64,000 bases of DNA, taken from assembly GCF_015832195.1 (NCBI RefSeq), contig NC_052021.1, positions 27,678,786 to 27,742,785 of the forward strand. Direction: 5' to 3'. Within the stretch, counting starts at the first letter, position 1, and each line of letters opens with the position of its first letter. Positions 49,301-61,300 of the stretch are shown here, one piece after another. The position numbers were made by a program, and so were the translations under genes. Source of the stretch: Motacilla alba alba. Taxonomy: Eukaryota > Chordata > Aves > Passeriformes > Motacillidae. The notes under the pieces are model-generated. The model saw only the letters and a program-made list of their open reading frames with translations. It made no database searches and had not been told where the DNA came from.

Positions 49301-52300
49301 CAGATCCTGGTGTCTTCCCTCAAAAATTCTGTATCTGTGGATACTGTGGTTACTGCAACCCCAATATCTCACTGGTTCCAGTGAAACTGTCAGCGTGCCA
49401 CTTGCCTGGAAGTGTGTGAAAAATGCACAGCTTCAAACTCTAGAAGTGGCAAGTCTTCAGAACAGCAGATGTGACCACTATTTATTAGGAGCATGGAATT
49501 AAATTTCAATATAATATCTAAAACATGAGGACCTTCTCTGAGAAAGAACATAACTTTTACATACAGAACAATTGTTTCACAGCAGCTGTAACTATTCACA
49601 GGAGGGAGGGAATCACACAGTACCTCACTGATATTGGCAGCATTTGCTTTGGCCAGCATGAAGACAGGGTCATCTTTGCTGATGGTGTACTGATGAAGAA
49701 ACTGCTCTTTCCCTGACCTGTAGGCAACCTGTCCACAGGAAGCAAAGCAGGGTCAACAAGCAGTACTCCACATTTAATGTTGAAGGAATAGTGGTTAAAA
49801 CACCCCAAATATCCAAGGATTTGTAAGGGTTAACTTATTTGGGAAAGTTATTCTTTAGCATCTTGAACTTTTGTGTTAAATGTGGAGTTAAAAACTGACC
49901 TACAGGGTCAGGTTGACTGAACTACTCATGGCTAAATTTCAAGGAAGCTGTGAAACAGCACATATATCAGGATACTTTATTTCCCAAAGTTAGCTACTAA
50001 TCTAGCTATTAAAGCTGACAGCAATTCATACTCTATACAAAATGCATGCAGGAACATATTTTACCCAGTGTTAAACTGCAGCTACTTCTTTGGTAGAATG
50101 AAAGTCTAGGACACAGAAACTGAGAATTCTAGGCATGAAATTAAGAACACTAGCAATTGAATCTGCAGAGAACATTTGTGACCTAAATGTAATTGCTGAC
50201 ACAATACTCCAGTGAGGACTAACATTACAACTGTGAATGAAAACATCAAGGACCTTTTATGATCTGAGTAGAAATCATCCCCATTTTATATCCCAGGGCT
50301 ATGACAGCAGAGAAATGAACTGCTCTGTTATAGCCCATGAAGTTCTTGGAGAAGCTGTTGAAAAACTATGAAAATATGCCTCATTCACAAAGTGTTACAT
50401 TTCTTACATCCCACAGAAAAATAAGTCCCTACTATAAAGCTCAAAATCTGTGGTTACTCTTCTGTTTTCAGCACACACAGAAAGGCAGCTTGTCTAGCAC
50501 ACAAAAGACTCCCAATGGTGCTTGATTTTTGTTGCTGTTGTTCTAGTTCAAAGAATTCAAGGAGAGAATTAATCAAATAAACAAATAAAACCCCTTAGAA
50601 TTAATCTGAAGAAACTTTATATATTAAAAGGCTTCATGACTGGGGGCTCTCTGACCATCACACTGGGGTACATGTGTCAGGAATGACCTAAACTGTGCCT
50701 AAATTGCTTGCAAAGAGAGAAATTCAGTCAAGGACTCACATCACTTTGAAGTTCCTGGCTTTTCTTGGCATGCTTGATCTGAGAACTGTCAGCCACACTG
50801 GTGAACTTCAGAGCATCAGCCTTCTGCCTGTACTTTTTCTACAGAAAATTAAAGCAAGTTACACAAAATCTTCTACAGTACTTGCCCTCCTCTAAAAATG
50901 TATCACTTTTAAAAAATACATGAGTGATAGAGCCAGAAGTGTCCTGTAATTCCAAGACAGTTTCAGCACAGGAATCAACCAGGTAAGCTTCCAAGTACTA
51001 CCCACTGCTGGTATTTTGAGGTGAGGAGGGCAGTGCACAAGAGTATGCCAAATGCACTGCTGCTGACCCTGCAGGCATGGATCCCTTTGGTGCCAGATGT
51101 GCTGACTGCATCTCTTACAGGACCCAGGTTGCACACCAACCAGGGAGTGGTTGATTTCAGGATCTATGTGATGACTTAAGTCAGGACCCCAGAGAACTGA
51201 TAAGCCCCACAGTCAGTGTTACTATCTCATTTCCTTACAAGAGACTTCTCAAGAACGTGCATGGGTGGTTCAAACCACTGAACATATGTTACTGAGATAT
51301 TTTTAAATTATTAAGATGATAATTAAATTAGAGCTAGTAGTTTCAGAGTCCTGAAAGCAACTTGAATTCAAAATTTTCCCCATCCTCTCAAAATCTTCCT
51401 CTTTTCAGAGCAGAGCTAGGCATAGAGATTGCAGTCAAGCCTTTTTGAGATGAACAGCTATGAGAGTTCTCCACTAGGCTTGTCTCAGATATGGGAAAAA
51501 ATACTGCTCTTTATTCATCCTCTGGTGCCAGTACTTATATAAAATCCATTTGAATGGACAAATGAGCATAGAGACTAATGTTTTTCGTTTGGTCCATAAG
51601 ACTGTCCATAATTTCATTCCATTTTACATTTTGCTTTACGTCTGAAACACACTGCAGTGAATGGAAAACTTCAATTGACTTCATAAGGCTTTGGAACAGG
51701 CCTGTTTTAAGTTAATGTCTTTGCCTCAACCTTTTGCACCACTCATTTGAGAGCGAGGTAAGCATCCTTTCTTTCCTTGAGATTGTACAAGGAAATGCAG
51801 GACTCTCTTTCAAGAGGACAATGTGACAGGGAGACCAAGGAAACTCTTCTTGTATACTTTAATTGAATTCTTATTCTACCAGTTCAGTCATGAAGTGGGG
51901 CATTCCACCTAGACAGGGTGTAAACGCATTTTTTTTCATTATCTGGCATTTCAGGAGAGAAATTCTTCTGTTCGAACTGATGGGTGAACAGATCAGTTTA
52001 CACTGTGTCTCTGCTAGGGGAACACAAAATAGAAGTTAAAAAAGCATGCAGCACTTCAAAGAGGTGCTCATCGCTTTATTTTAGAAACCTGGAAGGGAGG
52101 GCGGCAGATTAAAAACAGCATGTTTTGTCACCTTGCATGGAACACAATGTAGTGACATCCTGCAAAGAAATGACAAAACACCAGGCTTTGTATGGCAGTA
52201 GAGATCTCTAAAATAATATCCACCAGTCTCCAGTTCAGGTGACTGGCAGCTGTCTCGTGGCCTTGCACAGCGCTGGAATGAAAAGGCAGATCATTATGGA

Positions 52301-55300
52301 TTAAATATTTGTGGAAGTGATTATTACTACAGCACACCCCAGAAGCAGATGTCAGTAGCAAGACACCAGATCTGAAGTTGCTGCTCTTTTTTTTGTTTCT
52401 AAGATGTATTTTTTTCCCCTTGTAGGAGTAGTGAGAGGATGTCAGAGACCCAAGGTGTCAGAGAGTGTGATCACCAGTAACTAACTGGCTTCTACTCCTT
52501 CTTCCAGAACTGAGTAGGATTTTATCCCTCTTGTCAAACTTCCCCTAATTTATTCTTCCCTCTGTTCTCTAGTTTTCCTAGCACTAGTGAGGCTGCTCAA
52601 CCATTGCTGAGAAGCTAAGGAAGTTTACTTCCATAAGGTTAATGGCAGTGCAAAGCCATGAGTTAATAAAGCAAAAGCAATGAAAAGCAGGAAAAGCTGA
52701 AGCTGCCAGTAAAGTCACAGCCAAGGAGCAAGGAAATTTTTCCTTGCCAAGGAGCAAGGAAATTTTCAGCTATGGCTGACAAATATCTAATTTTTCAATA
52801 CTGCTCCTCAAAGCCTCTTTGTACTTCATACAGCACATGAAACTCAATGGAAAATCAATGCTGAGCTGCAAAATGGACAGGAGAACGAAAAGAGGTGGAA
52901 CCACAAGCACAGGGATTTCTACCTCACAGATTATTTTGATAATTATATAAAGGGAAAATGTAATTTTAATCTCTAACCCAGGATCTTCTAACCTACAGAA
53001 TAACTAAATTATGTCCATCAGTTTTTCCATTTCTCAGATATTCCTTGTTAGGAATCCGATACTTATTCCACATAATGTAATAGAATAAGTGTGCAGGAAC
53101 CTTTGAACAAACAACAGACAGAAGCCTGAGAATTTTGCTTACCTCACTGACTAAATCTCCTGCTTTTTTGGCCTGTTGGATATTAAGACTTCCTTCTGTG
53201 ATGCATCCAGCTCCTTTCATCCATGTCAGATCTGCCCTATATTGGAGCTGCAGAGGAAAATTTCATTCATTGGCACAGAGAACACAAGAATAATGTCTGC
53301 AAGTGAACATGTGCACCCATTCCAGTTTCAAAGCCATTGCAAAGACATTTTTAAAAGCCATAGTACAACCGGACAGAGTTCATATGAAACAAGAATTAAC
53401 ATCAGCTGGGGAAAGTTATAATCTCTTGTACTGTTTTTAACAGTTAAACTGGGTGCACATAATCTTACATCACTCTGGAGATCATAGGCCTTCTTTGCCC
53501 ACTTGGTCTTCATATCTTCTGGAAGCACAGTGTACTCATGGAGCCTTGTTCTGTAATCCAAGTCACTGGCCAGTGCCTGAGCCTTCTTGGCATGCCTGAG
53601 GTTGATCATATCCATGGGCAGATGGAAATGGGCCTTGCTCTCCTCAAAACCTTTCTTGTAGGCAATCTAGACATAGGAGTGAAAATCGATTGTCTGCATC
53701 AGATATTGCAAAGCTATCTTAAGTCACCCCTCTTGTTTGGTACTTATGCAGATTAGGCAAAAAAACCCCAAACACATGTAGAAATTGGGTCCTAGAAGTG
53801 ACAAAACAGATGCCAGGGTAAATTTTCTAGATTCTGGAGACATTTCCTCTATTACAGTAAATCTTACTTTTAAACATACCTTTGCAGACTTGAAAGTTCT
53901 GAGTAGAAGTGTTTATATTGAGGTTTTAATATGTTGATGTTTTATTCATATTGAGGTTTTAACTGAATGTTATTTTCCTGCCCCAAAATAAGGGCACCAT
54001 TGCTCAGAATCCCCTGCTGTGCAATCATTGCAGATTAACAGATGGTGAAGGCAACCAATTTTGTTAAATACTTCCAAGAATTTCTTACAGTGAGAGCATA
54101 ACAGTGGTAGATTGCAGAGTGTTGCTGAAGGTTTCGTAATTATGAAAAACACCTTTTGAGTAAGAGAAATCATTTACCTCACTACTCATCTTAGCCACTT
54201 TCAGAGAGTGCAAAAGTCTTGAATCCTTGGTTTCAGTCGCTTTTCCTTTTGTTTTTTCATATTCTTCTTTATATTTAATCTGTCAAAAAAACCAGCATAA
54301 ATCTAAGAATATTTCCAATTACCCATGAAATAAGCAGTACGTTTTTCACTGGTGATTTGGATGTCAAAATTTAGAAGAGCTTAGTCTGATTCATTGTCAC
54401 TTCAAATTTCCCAGATTTTCTCAGAAATTCCCAAGATGCAAGATCAGTCTCATTTATGAGATCTTTACCCTCATTCTTTGAGGCTCAGCCCTCTGAGGTG
54501 AATATGCTTATAAACTTTAATTCTTCTGATTACCTAAATTATCTGGCTCTTAGAGGCAAAAATAAGAAATCAGTCCAAGCAAGAAATTTAAGACTTTTAA
54601 AAGACTTTTTAAAGGATTTTTTTAATGAGGTGGGATTTTAGAATCCCCACCACTGCTGAACACTTTCCAGCTGCAGAAAAAGTAGCTCTCTTTTCTGCCT
54701 CTCCGCGGGTTAAAAATCTTGATATAAGTTGTTTAGAAAGATTTTGTTTGGCATTTTTTTATGTACATGTGTTTATGTTAAGGAAGCAGACTAAAGAAAT
54801 ATGCATTCCCTTGGTCAATTCAAAACACTGAATTTCACTATGGGTTTATTAAGCAAATTTTGCTTCACTCTGTACACACGATTTAAAAAAAATATATTTT
54901 TGGAGAGTGAAATTTCCCAGCAGAATTTGAGAAAGTTTCCAACTGCTCATTAGCCATTGAGAAAGATGGACAGCCAAATGCAGGATTTAAAAATGCGGAT
55001 GAAGCAAGCTATGCTTTATTTCCCTGTGCTATAGCTACTTATATAAAGAATAATTCCCAGGCAACTAAATGTAACATACATCACTGGCAAGATCCCTTGA
55101 AGCTTTGGCAGCAAGTAAAGGCAGAGAATCCAGTTTCATTTCAAAGCCCCGGCCCTTACTCTTCTCCCAGCCCTCTTTGTACTTAACCTGAGAAAGGAAA
55201 GACAGCAACATGTCACTAACACAAACACACAGGATTTTCAGACAAACATGGAAATTACTCAGAGAAAAACAGAAGCATAAATATGCTCAGTCCACAAACT

Positions 55301-58300
55301 GGGACCTTCTTAACTCACAGTTCTTTGTCATTTGGAGCTAATTAATTGTCTAGGAATGAGTCAAAATTTTATTCTTAGAGTTCATGGGCACTTAATATCC
55401 CAGAACATCCAGCAATAATTCTCAATTTCAGACAGATATGGAGGAGGAAGGGTTTTTCAAAATTGCCTCTGGTTATGTCTACCTGTGAAAATAGTATAGA
55501 GCTACAGGAGCTGATCCATAGGCAGAACAGCTAGTGCTGAGAAACAGACAACGCTCCACTCATTTCAGGATTTTTCTTTCCCACCCCCAAACTATAACCA
55601 GCCAAGTCCCGAGCACTGAATTTGAAGGTGCAGTTCTTTACATGAGCTGCTGGAGAGCATTCCAAAGGAACCCAGCTGGTGTGCCCTGAGACCACCCCAC
55701 CCCCGAGGTCAGTGCAGCATCCCTCACAGTCATTGTCTTCAAAAGCACACTCAAGAGCCACACTATCTCACAAGCACCAGTGAAATGCATGAGAATCACA
55801 TCCTTAACTTCTGAAAGTTGGTGGAATTTTTTTAAGTAATAGTTTTTAAGCTCTTTTTCAAGATTCCATTGATTCCAAGATTCCATTCCACTTGAAATTC
55901 TGTTAAAGCAAGATCAAGTATGCCTTCATCCATACTCTGCATTCACCTAATGAAGGCAGAAGGCTTTCAGGAATCCCCAGTTTCTGGATTTGGCTTTTTG
56001 CATTTACATTTATCCTGCTCTTTATCAAGCCTAACAGTGGGCTTGATCCAGGTTGGCTGAAGTCACTGTTTCTTTCAGTGGACTTTGAATTACTAGAACT
56101 GTGCAAATGTTGGTTCTTCAATCTAATTTCACCTCAGAAGCAGTTAATTTTGTGGAATGAATACTGATATACTGATTTAAAGAAATTCAGATCATCATAA
56201 AATACCTTGAAAAAAAAGTCTAGAGGTTTCACTGCCCTTGAAATTGGATCTCTGTCTATTCTGGGCACCATTTTTCATGTTGTTTAGTACAAAGCCAAAT
56301 GATAAAAGCTAAATGCTTCCAGAAAGTGTGTCATCATCTTTACATTAATTTCATTCTATTAACAGCATCATGAATGCCAGTATTTCCCCAAGGCTTGACT
56401 TACCTCACTGTATAACTCAGCATTGGCTTTGGCTTTCACTAACAGTGGTACATCCTGAGGTAGAGTGTAATTTGATTTTGTCTTCTCATACTGGGCTCGG
56501 TAGTTCACCTGCATATGTTGAAAAGGTCAACAAGAAACTCAGTTATTTTTAATTTTAAAGAAATGTAACAATTATACTGAATGATCGTTGTTAAATTTCA
56601 GATTATTGGTGCCATAAATCATAAATAGACTCATAGGAATTAGTGATGCAAGTATGAAGGCTTTAAGGCTACCTTTTACTTAAGCAGTAGGAAGTAGAAA
56701 CTTACTCTATAAATAAAAGAGCCCCTGATTATCTTTAAGTAAAAAAGATAGAATTTAAAACCTTGCCTTAATAAATACACAGAAAATAATTTCTTAAAAA
56801 AGCACGCTGATACAAATCTTAAAAGTGGAGACAAATATTAGATCTACTGGTATGCTTGCCACATTTTTTAAAGTGATTTTATTCAATATGTATTCTTGGT
56901 TTGGCTATGAATCTCTGAAGAACTGTCAAGAATAAAACATATAAGGCTACAAATGCTATGAAGTTAAATTATCTCATCATTCTAATAAACAGAAGTGGCT
57001 AATAATGACGGGATAACTTACATCACTGAGCTGCTGTGCATTTATTTTGGCTTGAGCAATTTGTGGAGTACTGGCCACAGAGCTGTACTTCAGCTTGTCT
57101 ATGCTTTGCCTGTAGTTTACCTAATTTAAAATAAAATTAAAAAAAAAAAATTTAGTAAAGGAACAAATGGTCAGATGGGAAAATGACAGATTGAATAGAT
57201 GAAGTTTTGCTAACTAATATTGTGGATAAAGCATTACTTAAACCATAATAAATAGAGCTGAGGAAAAAATGCCAGGATCTCTTGGATGAGAGCTGAGTTA
57301 GTGCTCTGAAAGTTTCCCTGTCTGAGGCCACAGTTTTTATCCCACTCTGAAAACTATTCCACTTGTAATCCCTTCCTGTCAAACCCACAAATTCTTACAA
57401 ATGCAGCACTGGTTGCAAGTCATTGCTATAAAATCCCCCAAACCATTGCTATAAAACTAATTTTCTTAACCATCATTTAGTCCATTTTTATCTTTATCAG
57501 ACAAGAATTATTGTAACTGTTTATGAACTGGTCTGTCCAGTGTACCACTGGGTAGAGAAAATGAACTCTCTTATACTTGGTCTTTACTGAGTTCTAATGT
57601 AAAAAATTAACCACAGAATTTCCCTGTGTGGTCAGAGTTTTGTGTGGATGCTGAGAAAAGAAAAATACAGACTTATAGTACAAAAAAAGTCATTTTAATG
57701 TCAGCCAACAAGAGGACTGAAGCCCATTAAATTACTAACACATTAATATGGTAGCAACAACAATAACTTATAAAATAAATATGTTAAAGCCCCAAATTAT
57801 GCATGACAAAAAAAAAATCATATGACGCTTCCTTTCAAACCTGTTGCTGCAAAAGAACTCATTGCTACACTACAAAACACAATTATTATTCTCCATAGGC
57901 CCTCATTAATATTCACTGTAGTTAATCACCACTTTGCAAACACTGCAAATCACATTGTTTAAAACTAGTTTCTTAAGAACACTTCTTTCCAGTAAAGTGG
58001 AGCATATTTCTGGAGACTTTGAGTTACTGAAACTATTTCAATGCAAACCTCCTTATCTCCCGTATCCTCACATAAACTTCCTCATTCTGCCAGAATGATA
58101 AAAGCTAGGAAAAAAGGCCTGAATTATCTCACAGGTCCAAAGTGATTAAGGTACTTAAAGCAGTGCATTTGCTTCCTCAGAGACAGAGAGAATTTTAATT
58201 CCATGGAAAGGGATCATTTCTTTTTAACTGAAACCGAGTATTGCTAGTTGTGATTGCTTAGTGTATGAGAGAGGTGTATTCCTAAAAGAGTTCAGAGTAA

Positions 58301-61300
58301 GCATGCTGGTTATTTGGGAGCACACAAGTCCTGGGACTGATTCAAAATCCCAGATCAGGACTGGTGCAACTGAGTCTCTGTGGCCAGTGGAATTATGTGT
58401 TCCAAGCCCTGATGCTGATTATCAATTGTAGAGCCACTGGAATTGCTGAATTTTTTTTTACATTTTGGACATGAATTTATGCTTACCTTGAACACCTTAA
58501 GAACACAGTAAGCAATCAAAAACTGATTTTACTGTTTTCAGCTTTTACAAAGGCAAAGCTGAAATTACTGCTGTAGAGGCAAGAGTTCATCTTAGAGTCG
58601 AAGTATACCCAATACTTCCTCAAAAGCATCAGGGTTCCCCATTCTAGCTCTTCATGCTACCCTCCTTGTCTTGGAAGAGGAGTTTATGCCCAGACAAATC
58701 TCACATAACGTTAATGACCTCTTTAAGGCATAATGCTCCTGGTTTTTTGCAATTTCAGTGTAAAGACAGGGTGTATGTGCCTTAGGAAGGCAGAAATGTC
58801 CTGCAGAGCTGCTGCTACTTTCCTGTTGATTTTCTCAGCAATGCCTGGTGGCTGTGCTCCCGGCTGAGGCGCAGGGTGAGTTGCCAATGGTAGAGGAATC
58901 AGCCAAGCTTTTCATGCTTCTGAGAAGTGAAAGTATCATACTTTCCCTTCCCACAAGCCAGGGGCACAGGGGGCTCCTCTCTCAGGGCCCACAGCTGGAG
59001 GAAGGTTCTGTGACCAACCCGTTCCCCTCCAAAGGGGAACACCAACCCCCAGGGAATTCACAAAGGATTCACAAAGGCTGTTTTAGTCTCCCTGTGCTTT
59101 CAGTGCTCGATGCTGCTGTTGAAGCTGCCCCAGGGTGGTGAGACTTTAGCAGCACAGAGCTGGGATAGGGCAGAAGTCACAGATTTCACATCACTCTACA
59201 ATCTGGGCTGAGCTGACACCAACAACAGGACATGCAGCACTTTCTACTGCTCTGAGACCCCTTAGCACTACACTTTTTTGCTTTAACTTTGTTAGCAGTG
59301 GCTGTTTGCTCCTATTACTAAATCATCATTTGACACATGCAATCTATCACAATCTCTCCTACAGAGAGATGATGAGCTATGCAAGTCACAGGGAAAAAAC
59401 AAAAACAAAACCATAAAATTATTTACATCTTTCAAAGGGACCAACTTTCTTGTTGTCTGGTATGAAGGAGTGAGAGTAGCTGGGTAATTGTAGTCAACAC
59501 CATCGTGTTTGTAATCAGACTTATAGGCTATCTGAAACACAAGGAGAACAAAAAAAAATCATTCTTTTTTTTTCAGCTGTCATTTGTTTGAATAATTATC
59601 AGTCAAGAGGAAAAGAGAAACAATAATATTAATATTAAATGCAAGAAACAAAGTAAGTTCAATGTCATGAGTGACAAAGAAAATGAAATTATTTGCATAG
59701 TTTAGCCACTAATTGATTCTTTTTCAGCTTCTCAATTAATCCAATGCCAACAGTGGGAGCATTAACTTAACTTCCACCTATGACACATCTCTTTTATCTT
59801 TCTGCTTAGTTCTCAAGCTTCTTACAGATTTGTAAATAATGTACTTGAAGGAATGGTATGTAATGAAATAGCTTCTTGACTAACCCAGTAAATTAAATTG
59901 GAATCCAGAAATCTTCATTAAAGACTGTTTTTCCCAGCAAAGGTCTGACCCTGGGGGTGGTGGCAAACAACCTTCAGCATCCTACTGATGTCAAAGAAAA
60001 CTGAAGGATCTCAGTATGTTGCCAGATCACTGAAATTTCTTATTTTAACTTCTTCCACACAGTGAGCCATAAAACAGTACAAAAGGGTTTCCAGAATTTC
60101 CCCACTTTTCAACATATCTATCCATCAGATCCCCAGTACAGTATGATCTAAAGTTTTCCATCAACTTAATTCTGGAAAAACTGAAAGACAAGGAGGCCAC
60201 AAGCACGCAAATGTGATTAAAGGGGACTCACATTGCTTGCCAAGCTGCCAACTTTCATGGCATGGAGCATCCTCTTGTCCATGCCAATTCCCACATAGTG
60301 ACCTTTCATCTCATTCTGGTAGGTTTCTTTGTATTTAAGCTGTACCAAAAAAAAAAAAAAAAAAAAAAGATAAAAATACTCTGAGGAAATATATTCAGCT
60401 TTTTTAGTGAAGAGTTTCAGCTTTTAAGAGTTTCCATGTTTTGCAGCAGGGAGACAAATTGTTACAGCTCTGGTCTACTAGTGCTGCTCCAATACAGGAA
60501 CTCCTTATTCCACAGCAGCCTTGGTATTTTGAAAAATAAAAGCTCAAACCCTCAGTGAGTTTGTTTTACTACTAGATATCATTGACTCGCTCTTCATATC
60601 ACCTAAATGACACATAAAGTAGATACATCTGTGTTTCACCAGAAACAAATAGTAGAACAAAGTCCCAGGGAGACAATATTTGTTCATTAAGAAATGAACA
60701 AAATTGGGTTCTTTTGGTGCATTTTTCACCAATCCCAGAGTGGGGGATTTGACAAGAAAAGTTTATCATTCAACCATCTGAACTGTATGGCAAAATATTT
60801 ACTCCTCTGGGATTTCAGAGAATGGTAAGAGACAGTATGAAACAAAATTGTATTTCATGAGAAACCAGAAATTCAACCTCAGTTAAACCAGAGGGGTTTT
60901 AACTATTAACACTGATTATTTTCACACAGCAATTATGTTTCTCTCTGGCATGAACTCTGGTGAAGTATCTTGTGCCTAACTGTCCAGTTAGGAAATGGAC
61001 ATGCACAATGAAATAAGTGATAATTATGACAGACCAGAGCAGCAACTCTGCTGCTTCTCTAGGTCAGCAGTGCCTGGTAAGTAACCTCTCTTCCAAATAC
61101 CATAATAGTTCTTTTCATAATTCTAAATTTAATGAGCCCCAGCTATACATGAGGACACACTAGGATAAGTGTTGTACAAAAACAGGCTAAAATCAGTTAT
61201 AATCACATTTCCAGCACACATTTATATGAAACACACCCTCACAGATGACCTGTGATTCCAGCAGCTACCAGGGCAAGCAAGCCACACACTTGAGGTACTG

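Noticed and set aside
59187..59225. Sequence atcactctacaatctgggct resembling the 3' edge of an NRAP exon (LQSD and donor) on the minus strand
   Set aside because: In the required frame the Gln codon is TAG, the rest shows no nebulin module, and the neighbouring modules w4 and w5 already join in order. Most likely coincidence, or at best a dead exon scrap.
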